From positions 1-64,000 of the forward strand of contig NZ_JAAQPH010000005.1 of assembly GCF_011683915.1 (NCBI RefSeq): a stretch of 64,000 nucleotides of DNA, given 5' to 3'. Shown here in pieces: positions 50,864 to 59,890 of the stretch; the first letter of the stretch is position 1; every line of letters starts with the position of its first letter. This DNA is from Pelagibius litoralis (lineage in GTDB: Bacteria; Pseudomonadota; Alphaproteobacteria; Kiloniellales; Kiloniellaceae). The translations under genes and the position numbers were made by a program. The notes under the pieces are model-generated. The model did not search any database, was not told where the DNA came from, and worked only from the letters and a program-made list of their open reading frames with translations.

Positions 50864-51654
50864 CAGGAAGGCCCCTTTTCAGGCAACAGGGAAAAGCCGG
50901 CGGCGGAAACCGAATCGCTTTCCGGCTGCCAGGCGGTGAGGCGGCGCAGGGCCGCATCGAGGGTGAAGTAGAGAGTGAGCGAAAAGAGCGCGAGCAGCGC
51001 CAGGGCGGCAAACATCAGATCGACCTGCAGCCGTGCGTTGGCATGCAACATGAGGTAGCCAAGGCCCCGGCTGGAGCCCACCCACTCCCCCACCACCGCG
51101 CCGATCGGTGCGGTCGCCGCAGCGACCCGCAGGCCGGACGCCAGCGCCGGCAAGGCGCCGGGCAAGCGCAGGTTCAGCAGGATGGCCAGAGGGCTTGCGC
51201 CCATTACCCGCGCCAGGTCGATCAGGCCGGGATCGGCACGGCGCAGTCCGTCGACAAAGGCCGCTGCGACCGGGAAATAGATGATCAGGCTGGCCATCAC
51301 GACCTTGGATGCCAGGCCGTAACCGAACCAGAGCGTGAGCAACGGTGCCAAAGCGAAAACCGGCAAGGCCTGGCTGATCACCAGCAACGGCATCAACCAG
51401 GCGCGCGCCGGGCGCGAGGCCACGATCAGCAACGCCGAGGCCATGCCCATCAACGTGCCGCAGAAGAGGCCCAGCAGGATCTCCACGGCGGTGACCCAGC
51501 CGTGATGCAACAGCAGATCGAACTGCGCCAGAAACCGCAGGGCGACGGCCAGGGGACCGGGCAGGATGAAGGGTGGCACCGCCGTCAGGCGCACCAGCGC
51601 TTCCCAGAGCAACAGCAACCCTGCCGCGACGACGAGAACCCGGAACAGCTTCAT
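50863..51654 (-). CDS. thiX: thiamine-precursor ABC permease, ThiX-like
   Basis: This 263-residue permease has six hydrophobic segments and the EAA-loop LIDLARVMGASPLAILLNLRLPGALP. N-terminal VAAGLLLLWEALVRLTAVPPFILPGP resembles the SsuC/TauC/ThiX family. It overlaps both neighbours, so it is translated with ThiZ and ThiY as one importer for pyrimidine precursors. Confidence 0.88.
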   Translation of the reverse strand: MKLFRVLVVAAGLLLLWEALVRLTAVPPFILPGPLAVALRFLAQFDLLLHHGWVTAVEILLGLFCGTLMGMASALLIVASRPARAWLMPLLVISQALPVFALAPLLTLWFGYGLASKVVMASLIIYFPVAAAFVDGLRRADPGLIDLARVMGASPLAILLNLRLPGALPALASGLRVAAATAPIGAVVGEWVGSSRGLGYLMLHANARLQVDLMFAALALLALFSLTLYFTLDAALRRLTAWQPESDSVSAAGFSLLPEKGPS

Positions 51655-52409
51655 GCCGCCCTCGCACCATCGCCGAGGACGATCATCAACCGCCCGGCCT
51701 GCTGGGCAAGGGCAGGATCGTCAAGGGGCCGCGGCGCCTGCCCCGCCGGTTCAAAGACCGGGCGAAGCTGCGGCGGCAATCCGGCCAGGACTTCGATCCG
51801 GTCGGCCAGACGCAGCGCCTCCAGCGGATCGTGGGTCACCATGAAAACCGTGCAGCCGCGCAGCAGGTCTGACGCCAAGGCCTGCAAGCGATGCCGGGTC
51901 ACCGCATCGAGGGCCGAAAACGGCTCATCCATCAGGACAACGGGACAGTCCTCAAAGAGTGTCCGGGCCAGCGCGACGCGCTGGCGCATCCCGCCGGAAA
52001 GGCTGCCCGGCAAGTCTTCCTCCCGGCCTGCCAAACCTACGGCCCTCAGCAGCGCCGCCGCCCGCCCTTCGGTTTCCCGTGCCGCCGCGCGGCCGCCGCG
52101 CAGGCGCGCACCCAGGACCACGTTCTGCAGCACCGTCGTCCAGGGCAACAGCAGATCGCGCTGGCCCATGTAAGCCACCCGGCCCGCGAGCGGCAGCCCG
52201 TCGCTGCAGCTCAGATGCCCCCGCGTCTCGTCAGCCGAACCGAGACCGGCGATCAGCCGCAGCAGGCTCGTCTTGCCGATCCCGCTTTCACCCAGCAGAC
52301 AGGTCCAGCGCCCCGCCGGCAGATCCAGGTCGAGATCGGAGAAAACCGCGCGCCCGCCGAAACGCAAGGCCGCGCCGCGCAGCCGGACCGATGGCGCCTG
52401 CCCCGTCAT
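51651..52409 (-). CDS. thiZ: thiamine-precursor ABC ATPase, ThiZ-like
   Basis: This 252-residue ATPase has Walker A LLGESGIGKTS, Q-loop MGQRDLLLPWTTV, signature LSGGMRQRVALARTL, Walker B VVLMDEPFSALD and H-loop VTHDP. It powers ThiX/ThiY. The glutamate in the Walker A loop (GESGIGKT) is a mild deviation seen in this subfamily. It overlaps thiX and follows the TRAP-type binding protein gene after 24 bp. Confidence 0.88.
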   Translation of the reverse strand: MTGQAPSVRLRGAALRFGGRAVFSDLDLDLPAGRWTCLLGESGIGKTSLLRLIAGLGSADETRGHLSCSDGLPLAGRVAYMGQRDLLLPWTTVLQNVVLGARLRGGRAAARETEGRAAALLRAVGLAGREEDLPGSLSGGMRQRVALARTLFEDCPVVLMDEPFSALDAVTRHRLQALASDLLRGCTVFMVTHDPLEALRLADRIEVLAGLPPQLRPVFEPAGQAPRPLDDPALAQQAGRLMIVLGDGARAA

Positions 52410-52433
52410 CGTTTTTGGGTCATCGTCTTTGGC

Positions 52434-53537
52434 TCATCCGTCACGCGCGGCCAGATAGGCACCGCGCCCGACCCGGCTCCACTCTTTCGCCCGGGCCAGC
52501 GCAGTACGGTAGGACGGCAGAATCTTTGCAGACATGAGATCGCGCGCCGCGAGATCGTCCAACACCGCCGACGTCTCCATCCGGGCCCTGTCGACAACAT
52601 CGGGCGGGAAAGCGCGAAGCTGAACGCCCTTTTCTTCCACCAGCCATTTCAGGCGTTGGGCGTTCTGCCAGTCCGCCTCGGCCAGCGCAAAGGCCGCTTC
52701 AGCCGCACAGGCAACCGTGACGATGGCCTGGAGGTCCGGCCGCAGCGCGTCAAAGGCCGCCTTGTTGATCAGGCATTCCCCGGTGCCGTTGGGCTCGTGG
52801 AATCCGGGCCAGTAATAGTAGGGCGCGACCTTGTAGAAACCGAAGGCGGCGTCGCTCCACGGCCCCAGGAACTCCGCCCCGTCCACCAGGCCCGACTGCA
52901 GCGCGGCAAAGATCTCGCCCGGCGGCACCACCACCGCGGTCGCCCCAAGACGCCGGTAGACTTCGCCGCCAAGGCCGGGAATACGGAACTTCAAACCTTG
53001 AAGGTCGGCGAGCGAGCCGATCTCGCGCGTGAACCAGCCGCCCATCTGGATGCCGCTATTGCCGGCCATGAAGGGCTTCACGCCCGATGCACCATAGAGT
53101 TCGTCCCAGAGCCCCTGACCACCGCCCTGGGTAATCCAGGCGGCATGCTCATCCGGTGTCAGGCCGAAAGGCACAGCGGTGAAAAACACACTGGCCGGCA
53201 TCTTGCCGCGCCAGAAGAAGGCGGCGCTGTGCCCCATCTCCACGGTTGCCCCGGCAACGCCGTCAAAAACTTCAAGCGGCGGCAGCAGGTCACCCGCACC
53301 GAAGACCTCGACCCGCAGCGCAGCGCCACTCATCAGGGTGATGCGTTCGGCCAGACGCTCGGCGCTCCTGCCCGGGCCGGGGCTGTTCTTCGGCCAGGAG
53401 GTCGCCATGCGCCAGAGCCGGGCCGAGCGGGCGACAGCCGGCGCAGACAACCCCCCAGCCGACAAGCCTGCAGCCGCGCCCGCCAGGCCCGCAGCCCCCG
53501 TCAGGATCTGCCGCCGGCTGTTCTTCAAGGGTTTCAC
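52434..53537 (-). CDS. orphan TRAP-type (DctP/TakP family) binding protein in the thiamine operon
   Basis: This 367-residue protein has a Tat-like signal (SRRQILTGAAGLAGAAAGLS). The mature domain carries TRAP signatures: WRMATSWPKNSPGPGRSAERLAERI, GKMPASVFFTAVPFGLTPDE, LKFRIPGLGGEVYRRLGATAVVVPPGEIFAALQSGLVDGAEF and PGFHEPNGTGECLINKAAFD. The start is GTG at 53537, overlapping the thiD stop (GTGA), with GAGGAG nine bases before it. No TRAP permease genes are in the operon, so it either borrows one from elsewhere or serves another role, perhaps capturing a thiamine-related carboxylate. Confidence 0.85.
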   Translation of the reverse strand: MKPLKNSRRQILTGAAGLAGAAAGLSAGGLSAPAVARSARLWRMATSWPKNSPGPGRSAERLAERITLMSGAALRVEVFGAGDLLPPLEVFDGVAGATVEMGHSAAFFWRGKMPASVFFTAVPFGLTPDEHAAWITQGGGQGLWDELYGASGVKPFMAGNSGIQMGGWFTREIGSLADLQGLKFRIPGLGGEVYRRLGATAVVVPPGEIFAALQSGLVDGAEFLGPWSDAAFGFYKVAPYYYWPGFHEPNGTGECLINKAAFDALRPDLQAIVTVACAAEAAFALAEADWQNAQRLKWLVEEKGVQLRAFPPDVVDRARMETSAVLDDLAARDLMSAKILPSYRTALARAKEWSRVGRGAYLAARDG

Positions 53538-54355
53538 GATGCCTGCTCCTCGTCGGGCCACAGCGCGTGGAAGTGATGGACCGGCCCGTGCCCGGCGCCG
53601 ACACCCAGGCTGTCGGCAGCGGCCAGGGCCCGGGTCAGATAGGCCTTGGCGTCCGCCACCGCCTGCGCCAGGGGCCGGCCCTTGGCGAGTCCGGCTGCGA
53701 TGGCGGCGGAAAGTGTGCAGCCGGTGCCGTGACTGTTTTTGGTGGCGATCCGCGGCGCCGCAAAACGGTGCAGCGTCTCGCCGTCAAAAAGCAGGTCGAT
53801 GCTCTCGTCGCCCGACAGGTGCCCACCCTTCAACAGAACCGCGCGGGGGCCGAGGCTGTGCAGCGCCCGCACCACCGCAGCCATGGCGACTTCGTCCTCC
53901 GGCACCGGGCCGTCGAGCAGGGCGGCGGCTTCCGGCAGGTTGGGCGTGATGACATCGGCGAGCGGCAGCAGTTCCCGCCGCAGGCTCGCCATGGCCGCCG
54001 GCGCCAGCAGAACATCGCCGCTCTTGGCCACCATGACCGGGTCGAGCACCAGCGGGATTGTTGGTTTCTGCCGAAGCTTGGCCGCGACCGCCGTGATCGT
54101 CGCCGCGCCGCCGAGCATGCCGATCTTCGCGGCATCGATGCGCAGATCGTCGAGGACGGCATCGAGCTGGGCGACGATAAAGCCGGGCGGCGGCGCATGA
54201 ATGGCCGTCACCGCCTTCGTGTTCTGCGCGGTCAGCGCGGAAATCACCGAGGCGCCGTAGACCCCCAGTGCCGAAAAGGTTTTGAGGTCCGCCTGAATGC
54301 CGGCCCCGCCACCGGAATCGGAACCGGCGATGGTCAGTGCGATGGGAATGGTCAT
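53534..54355 (-). CDS. thiD: hydroxymethylpyrimidine/phosphomethylpyrimidine kinase
   Basis: This 273-residue ribokinase-fold enzyme phosphorylates HMP to HMP-P and then HMP-PP. It starts IALTIAGSDSGGGAGIQADLKTF and has GVYGASVISALTAQNT, IPLVLDPVMVAKSGD, ITPNLPEAAALLDG, LLKGGHLSG and the late KNSHGTGCTLSAAIAAGLAKG with the catalytic aspartate position replaced as usual by the C of GTGC. It overlaps thiE by four bases and the TRAP-type gene by four, showing tight coupling. Confidence 0.96.
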   Translation of the reverse strand: MTIPIALTIAGSDSGGGAGIQADLKTFSALGVYGASVISALTAQNTKAVTAIHAPPPGFIVAQLDAVLDDLRIDAAKIGMLGGAATITAVAAKLRQKPTIPLVLDPVMVAKSGDVLLAPAAMASLRRELLPLADVITPNLPEAAALLDGPVPEDEVAMAAVVRALHSLGPRAVLLKGGHLSGDESIDLLFDGETLHRFAAPRIATKNSHGTGCTLSAAIAAGLAKGRPLAQAVADAKAYLTRALAAADSLGVGAGHGPVHHFHALWPDEEQAS

Positions 54356-55041
54356 GCCCGCGCCCTCCGCTGCCCGAGAGCCCGGTCGACGGCAGCCCCC
54401 AGGCCCCGCGCCGCCGCCGCAGGATCGGGCGCCGCGGCAATGGCGGAAACGACGGCCACCCCGTCACAACCGGCGGCGATGACCGCCCCCGCGGTTTCCG
54501 CCGTGATTCCGGCAATGGCGCAGACCGGCAGGCCCGGGGCCTTCTCGGCGGCGGCCACCGCCAAACGCGCCAGGCCGTCCAGGCCGATCGGCGGATGAGG
54601 GTTCTGTTTGCTGGCGGTGGCAAAGACGCCGCCGATGGAAACATAGTCCAGGATGTCCGGGTCCATCGCCGCGATCTCGGCGGCGGACTGCACGGTGAGG
54701 CCGAGGATACGATCCGGCCCCAGCAGGCGCCGCGCATCGGCAGCGGCCATGTCGCGCTGGCCGATGTGGACGCCGTCGGCCTCCGCCGCCAGGGCGACGT
54801 CGACGCGGTCGTTCACGATCAGGGGAACGCCAAGCGGCGACAGCACAGCCTTCAACGCGCGGGCCCGCGCCACCAACGCGGCCGTATCGCCGGCCTTGTC
54901 GCGCAGTTGCACGGCGGTCGCGCCGCCCTCTGCCGCCTGCCCTGCCAGATCGACGACCGGGCGGTCGCCCGCGTGGCCCGGACCGATCACGAAATAGACC
55001 CTGAGGTCCAGAAACCCGGAATAAACCGAATCCGAAGTCAT
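54352..55041 (-). CDS. thiE: thiamine-phosphate synthase
   Basis: This 229-residue TIM-barrel enzyme joins HMP-PP to thiazole phosphate. Family landmarks are AAEGGATAVQLRDKAGDT, VPLIVNDRVDVALAAEADGVHIGQRD, DYVSIGGVFATASKQ and AIAGITAETAGAVIAAGCDGVAVVSAI. It starts at MTSDSV (55041); the longer frame reaches into the riboswitch and is rejected. It is first gene of the operon, directly behind the TPP riboswitch. Confidence 0.95.
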   Translation of the reverse strand: MTSDSVYSGFLDLRVYFVIGPGHAGDRPVVDLAGQAAEGGATAVQLRDKAGDTAALVARARALKAVLSPLGVPLIVNDRVDVALAAEADGVHIGQRDMAAADARRLLGPDRILGLTVQSAAEIAAMDPDILDYVSIGGVFATASKQNPHPPIGLDGLARLAVAAAEKAPGLPVCAIAGITAETAGAVIAAGCDGVAVVSAIAAAPDPAAAARGLGAAVDRALGQRRARA

Positions 55042-55119
55042 CACGCCTGCAGCCCTTCCTTCTCCGCCGGTTCGTAGTGGCGAAGATCGGGAAGCTTTTG
55101 GCGCTGTTCGCGGAAGGCT

Positions 55120-55210
55120 TCTCAAATCCCTACGCCGGTACAAACCGGATCAGGTTCCGCGGGTTGGCGGTGCGACCGCCTCTCAGCCCCTTTCGGGCAC
55201 CCCGTTGAGA
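55120..55210 (-). promoter_or_regulatory. TPP riboswitch (THI element)
   Basis: On the minus strand the P1 stem is TCTCAA/TTGAGA. Between lie ACGGGGTGCC, GGGGCTGAGAGG with the conserved CUGAGA, an optional stem GGCGGTCGCACCGCC, and AACCTGATCCGG with the conserved ACCUGAUC, closing with GGCGTAGGGA. It precedes thiE by about 80 bases and should shut off the operon when TPP is plentiful. Confidence 0.97.
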
Positions 55211-55276
55211 TATGCGGGAAGAATGGGCGCTGGGGACCGGCCCTGTCAAGCCCAGCCCGGTCAAGCAGTGCCCGAC

Positions 55277-55879
55277 TTAGCCTGTAATCAAGCGGGTCAG
55301 CAGCAGCACCTCGGTGCTGTAGGGATAGCAGGGATGGGCGACGATCGGCCGGCGGTCCACGACACCATAGCCGTGGCGCAGATAGAAAAGGCGGGCTCGT
55401 TCATTCTCCGCGAAGACTTGGAGGCTCAAACTGTCGCAGCCGGCGGCCCTGGCGCGTTCTTCGGCAGTGGTCAGCAGGGCGCGGCCGATGCCCCGCCCCC
55501 TGTATTGCGGGAAAACCGCCAGGGCGTTGACATAAAAGCTGCCGGGCACCTGATACTCAAGCTCCACCAGGGGGCGCAGAAGCGCCGGTATCTCCGGCAA
55601 AGCGGCGAGATCCCCGGCATCGGGCCGGGGCAGCCGGTAGGCCAGCAGCATGCCCGCCACCGCATCGCCAAGCCGGGCCAGGACGACATTGCGGTAGGAA
55701 AAATTGCCGTCCTCGCGGGCGGCCCGCGCCGTGCCGACATCCAAGGGGGCCTGGCCGGCTTCAGCGTTTTGCGACCAGAGGAAACTCGGGATGCCTTCGC
55801 CGGCAATCTCGATAAGCTGGGCCACGGCGCGCGCATCGTCCCGGCGCGCGGCGCGGTAAAACGGAAGAGAAGGGTTCAA
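55277..55879 (-). CDS. GNAT-family N-acetyltransferase
   Basis: This 200-residue GNAT protein has YRAARRDDARAVAQLIEIAG, a long VVLARLGDAVAGMLLAY strand, the acetyl-CoA loop VNALAVFPQYRGRGIGRALL and SLQVFAENERARLFYLRHGYGVVDRR, which is close to the RimI-like branch. A variable insert lies between residues 83 and 110. Acceptor unknown; it is not part of the thiamine operon because it lies upstream of, and points toward, the riboswitch. Confidence 0.83.
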   Translation of the reverse strand: MNPSLPFYRAARRDDARAVAQLIEIAGEGIPSFLWSQNAEAGQAPLDVGTARAAREDGNFSYRNVVLARLGDAVAGMLLAYRLPRPDAGDLAALPEIPALLRPLVELEYQVPGSFYVNALAVFPQYRGRGIGRALLTTAEERARAAGCDSLSLQVFAENERARLFYLRHGYGVVDRRPIVAHPCYPYSTEVLLLTRLITG

Positions 55880-56065
55880 GATTTGTTTCCAATGCTTTCA
55901 AGCGGCATATGACGATATACGGGACATTCCATCCGGAGGATGCAGATCCGGAAGGGCAGCAACGCCGAAAATTAGATTGAACCCGGCGCTCGCCGGAAAC
56001 GACAAAGAGGGCGGATCGCATACCTACACCCGGAACAAAACCCGGCGCCTGGAGAAAAGCCCGAG

Positions 56066-57043
56066 ATGCAAGACTTGCTGAGAAACCTGTCCCCCCTTCT
56101 CATCCTCTGCCTCGCCCTGCTGGGATCGGTTCAGGCCGTGGCGGAGCCGGCGGTACCCGCCCCGGGTTTCACTATTGCCCAGCTCATCAAGACGCTGGAG
56201 AAACATTTTCCTGCGATCCGCAGCGGCGAAGGCTCGTTGCGGTCCAGCGACAATCTGCAAAGCGACCTGCTGGCCTCCACCAACCCCAACACCGTGCTGG
56301 AAACGCTGGGACCGCCGGAGGCATTGCGCAGCTTCGTCTTTTCCTACGACCCCGGCGAGGAGCGGAAGCTCAGCAACAACCGGCATTGGGCCGGGAAAAT
56401 CATCCGCAATGCCCTGCCCGACTGGCGCGAGGGCAAACGATGGACGCATCGCGCCACCCTGCAGGCCGAAAAGGCCCCCGGCGGGCCCGAGATCAGCGAA
56501 ACCGCCGAAGGTTACCGGATCGCCGTCAGCAACGCCGACGGCCGGGTGACGATCACGGTGCGCCCCGCCGCCTTCACCGACACCGACCCGGAGAGCCTCG
56601 GCATCAGCCTGTCGCAGCTTCTGGCCGGATTGAAGGACGCCTTCCCGGAGCGCGACGAAGGCATGGGTTCCCTCATCGGCGGCGAAAGCGGCTGGATCAG
56701 CGACCGCTTCTTCTCGGACAACGCCCACGCGGAACTGGAAACCCTGGGCCCGGCCGACGATCTGGTCGGCCTGCGCTACCTCTATGCCCTGCGCGACGAT
56801 CACCCGGAGGCCACGGCGGACAACCGCCGCTACGCCCTCACCCTGGTGCGCAATGTCTTTCCCGACTGGGCCGGGGCCGATGACTGGATGAACGCCACCA
56901 TCGACAAGGTGGCGGCGGAAGCCGATGACGGCGCCTCGCATGTCGTCATCGATCACGGGCCGATCCGCCTGCGGGTGCGTTACTTCGTCGGCGCCACCGC
57001 CGCGATCGAAGTCCTGATCCATCCCAGGGACACATTTATCTGA
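56066..57043 (+). CDS. exported protein with two similar halves, unknown function
   Basis: This 325-residue protein has a signal peptide (LSPLLILCLALLGSVQAVA). The mature part contains two related units of about 130 residues. Unit 1 (about 35-165) has FTIAQLIKTLEKHFPAIRSG, ETLGPPEAL, NNRHWAGKIIRNALPDW and GYRIAVSNADGRVTITVRP. Unit 2 (about 180-322) has ISLSQLLAGLKDAFPERDEG, ETLGPADDL, DNRRYALTLVRNVFPDW and GPIRLRVRYFVGATAAIEV. The alignment indicates an internal duplication. No known family is recognised, and there is no operon partner. Confidence 0.75.
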   Translation: MQDLLRNLSPLLILCLALLGSVQAVAEPAVPAPGFTIAQLIKTLEKHFPAIRSGEGSLRSSDNLQSDLLASTNPNTVLETLGPPEALRSFVFSYDPGEERKLSNNRHWAGKIIRNALPDWREGKRWTHRATLQAEKAPGGPEISETAEGYRIAVSNADGRVTITVRPAAFTDTDPESLGISLSQLLAGLKDAFPERDEGMGSLIGGESGWISDRFFSDNAHAELETLGPADDLVGLRYLYALRDDHPEATADNRRYALTLVRNVFPDWAGADDWMNATIDKVAAEADDGASHVVIDHGPIRLRVRYFVGATAAIEVLIHPRDTFI

Positions 57044-57077
57044 GAACAGCGGCACACAGCGCATCTGCGCCTGCCGC

Positions 57078-57226
57078 CCTCACCCCCTCCCCGACCTTCC
57101 CCCATCAAGGGGGAGGGAAAAGGAAAAGGTCGCGACCACCTGTCACCGTAAACTTCCGTGGAAGGGAATGACCGTGCTGCCGTTATCCCCTCCCCCCTTG
57201 CGGGGGAGGGTTAGGGTGGGGGGAAC
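57078..57226. repeat. GC-rich intergenic palindromes (CCCTCTCCC type, second locus)
   Basis: Two inverted repeats, CCTTCCCCCATCAAGGGGGAGG and CCCCTCCCCCCTTGCGGGGGAGG-like arms, lie between the tandem-domain gene and the convergent antiporter gene. They share words with the element at 985-1079. Confidence 0.55.
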
Positions 57227-57241
57227 GGCTGCAACAGCCTG

Positions 57242-59890
57242 CTAACCATCGCCGTCGCGGTTCTTCAGCAGACCCTGCAGCTTCAGCACCGGGGCGGGTG
57301 ACTCCTCGCCCGCGTCGCCGTCTATCTCCTCCGGCTGTGCCTCACGCAGTTCCTCGGGTGTCTCCTTTGGCGGATCTTCCGCGGGCTTCTCCGCCGACTC
57401 TTCCTTTTCGCCCTCGTTCATGCGGCGGCGGGCGGCGGCGACCTCGGCCAGCTGCGAGCGCCACTCAGGCACCAGGACGCTGATCTCATCAAAGGCCGCG
57501 CGCGGCAGGAACAGCAGGTGGGAATAGCTGATGGAGCGCACCTCGGCGGAGCGGCGGCGCTGGTCCAGCATCGCCATCTCGCCGAAGAAGTCGCCGCGCC
57601 CGAGGCGGTGCTGCTCCTCGCCGATGCGGATTTCCACCGCCCCGGAGGCGATGAAATACATGCCGTCGCCCGGGTCGCCCCGTCGGAAGACGTGGGCATC
57701 GTCGGCCACCACACGGGTCTGCAGTTTCTTGGCGACCCGCTCCAGATCGGCTTCCGACAGCGCGGCGAAAACCGGAAAGGCGTGCAGCAGTTCCGGTGTC
57801 GTCGCCTTGAAATCGACCTTGGCGCTGCGCCGGCTGCTGGCGTGCACGCTGCCGGCCTCGACCCGCAGGTCGCGGGCCAGGTCCTCACCGATAATCCCGG
57901 CGTCGCGCAGCTGGGCGACCTGCTCCAGCTCCTCGCGGTAGGCGTAACGTTCCAGCACCTCGTGATCCAGTTCGCGGGCGTAGTTGGGGTACTGCAGGCG
58001 CAGCGCAATCAGATGGCGCTCGACCTCCTCCAGGCGCAGATTGACGATCTCCCCCAGCACCTCGGTCAGGCGGTCGCCGAGCAGGCCGGCAAGGCGGAAC
58101 TCAAGGAAGTAGATCAGCTCCAGAATGATGATCCGGTTGATCAGCAGGAACTGGAAGCGCTGGCCGAGATAGATCGCGAGCGGGCGGTTCACCCCGCAGC
58201 GGAAATGCAGCCAGGCGATGAAGCGGAACCAGCGGCTCTGCCGGTAGGGACGCCGTGCGGCGCGCAGATAGCCCAGGCGGCCGTCGCTGCGCACCGCATC
58301 GATCATCGATTCGACCGACAGCAGATAGCGGTCGACCAGGGCGGAGCGCAGGCCGCCGCTCCAGCCCTGCTGCAGCAGCAGGGATTTTTCCTGGTTGGCC
58401 AGGGCGATCAGGCCGACGGTCAGGCGGTCCCGGTCGGAAATCGCCTCGGCAAAGGAGTCGTCCTCGGCCACCCGGGACAGGCGTTCGTTGTAGGGCCGGA
58501 TCGCCTGATCCACCAACTCGTCCTCCAGCTCGTAGCGCCCGGCAAAGCTGCGCAGGCTGCTGCCGACGCTGGACAGCGACTGCTGCAGCACCTGGCTGCG
58601 AAAGGCGCGGTCGATGGGCGACAACTGGTCGAGGCCGAGGCGGCGCATCAGGGTACTGAGGGTGGTGCCCTGGACCAGCAGGGTAAAGAGCGCGAAGCCG
58701 GTCGCCTGGATGGCGATGAAGCGCTTCACCTCCGGATCGACGAGAAAGTTCTCACTGACCGCCAGCACCAGCGCCAGGGTGACCGAGCCGCGCAGGCCGC
58801 CCCAGATGATCACCGTCTTGGTCTGGGTCGTGACCTTCTGGGTCACCCGCGCGAGGGACAGCAACGGGAAAATCCCGAACAGGATCACCGCCCGCGCCGC
58901 CAGCGCGGCCACCACCGCGACCAGCAGATAAAGCAGGTCCAGCAGCGTGACATCGGCCAGCAGCCGCGGCGCCAGCAGCGCCGCCAGCAGAAAGATCAGG
59001 CTGGTGGCCCAGAAGGCGAGTTGTTCCAGGGTCTCCTCGAAGAAGCGGAAAGTCTCCGCCTGAAAGCGCGAACGGCCGACGGCGCTCAACACCAGGCCGC
59101 TGATGACCACGGCGGTGACGCCGGAAACGCCGATGTAGTGGTCCGAGATCACATAGACCGCATAGGGCAGCGCGACCGCGATGGTGAGCTGCGCGGCGCG
59201 GTAGAAGCGCAGTTGCTCCAGCATCCAGGCGGCGGCCCGCCCGGCGAGGAGGCCCGCCAGCGCTCCGCCCAGCAGGCCCACGACGATGTTCTCCGAGACC
59301 ATCCAGAAGTCGAGATCCTGCCCGGTGATGACAACCGCGAGAAAGGCGCTGAAGGCGGCGATGGCGGTGGCGTCGTTCAGCAGGGACTCGCCCTCCACCA
59401 GCCGGGTGAGCCGCGCCGGGGCGCCGAGATCGCGGAACAGGGCGATCACCGCCGAGGGATCGGTGGTGGCGACGATGGCCCCGAACAACAGGCAGACCGC
59501 CAGGGGCATGGGCGCGACCAGCCAGACCGCCCCGCCAATGATGCCCAGGGCGACGATCACCGCCAGCACCGCCAGCAGGATGACCGGCGCGATATCCTGC
59601 ATCAGGCGGCGCGCATCGATGGTGACGGCGCCCTGGAACAGCAGGATCGGCAGCAGCACGGTGAGGAAAAGCGAGGACGACACCGGGATATCGATCACCG
59701 CGGAGGCGACCTGACTGACCTGGTCGGCGACGCGGTGGCTCTGCAGCCAGGCCGCCGCCAGGCCGATGGCGACCCCGGCCAGCGCCAGCACCACGGTAAA
59801 GGGCAGCCCGCTGCGCCGCGCCAGAGGCTGCACACTGGCCACCACGATCAGCAGCGCCGCCGTGGTCAGAACGATCTCCGCTATGCCCAT
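57242..59890 (-). CDS. CPA1 sodium/proton antiporter with cyclic-nucleotide-binding domain
   Basis: This 882-residue inner-membrane protein has residues 1-420 as the NhaP/CPA1 antiporter, with about 12 helices and the signatures FGAIVATTDPSAVIALFRDLGAP, RLVEGESLLNDATAIAAF and TVIIWGGLRGSVTLALVLAV. A long cytoplasmic helical region follows. Around residues 695-810 lies a cNMP-binding fold with ELLHAFPVFAALSEADLERVA, RGDPGDGMYFIASGAVEI and LGRGDFFGEMAMLDQRRRSAEV. The tail is acidic and Pro-rich. Ion exchange gated by a cyclic nucleotide is the natural reading; the nucleotide is not known. Confidence 0.9.
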   Translation of the reverse strand: MGIAEIVLTTAALLIVVASVQPLARRSGLPFTVVLALAGVAIGLAAAWLQSHRVADQVSQVASAVIDIPVSSSLFLTVLLPILLFQGAVTIDARRLMQDIAPVILLAVLAVIVALGIIGGAVWLVAPMPLAVCLLFGAIVATTDPSAVIALFRDLGAPARLTRLVEGESLLNDATAIAAFSAFLAVVITGQDLDFWMVSENIVVGLLGGALAGLLAGRAAAWMLEQLRFYRAAQLTIAVALPYAVYVISDHYIGVSGVTAVVISGLVLSAVGRSRFQAETFRFFEETLEQLAFWATSLIFLLAALLAPRLLADVTLLDLLYLLVAVVAALAARAVILFGIFPLLSLARVTQKVTTQTKTVIIWGGLRGSVTLALVLAVSENFLVDPEVKRFIAIQATGFALFTLLVQGTTLSTLMRRLGLDQLSPIDRAFRSQVLQQSLSSVGSSLRSFAGRYELEDELVDQAIRPYNERLSRVAEDDSFAEAISDRDRLTVGLIALANQEKSLLLQQGWSGGLRSALVDRYLLSVESMIDAVRSDGRLGYLRAARRPYRQSRWFRFIAWLHFRCGVNRPLAIYLGQRFQFLLINRIIILELIYFLEFRLAGLLGDRLTEVLGEIVNLRLEEVERHLIALRLQYPNYARELDHEVLERYAYREELEQVAQLRDAGIIGEDLARDLRVEAGSVHASSRRSAKVDFKATTPELLHAFPVFAALSEADLERVAKKLQTRVVADDAHVFRRGDPGDGMYFIASGAVEIRIGEEQHRLGRGDFFGEMAMLDQRRRSAEVRSISYSHLLFLPRAAFDEISVLVPEWRSQLAEVAAARRRMNEGEKEESAEKPAEDPPKETPEELREAQPEEIDGDAGEESPAPVLKLQGLLKNRDGDG

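Noticed and set aside
52434-53537. Periplasmic ThiB- or ThiY-like annotation for the gene between thiD and thiZ
   Set aside because: Its motifs are those of the TRAP DctP/TakP family, not of ABC thiamine binding proteins.
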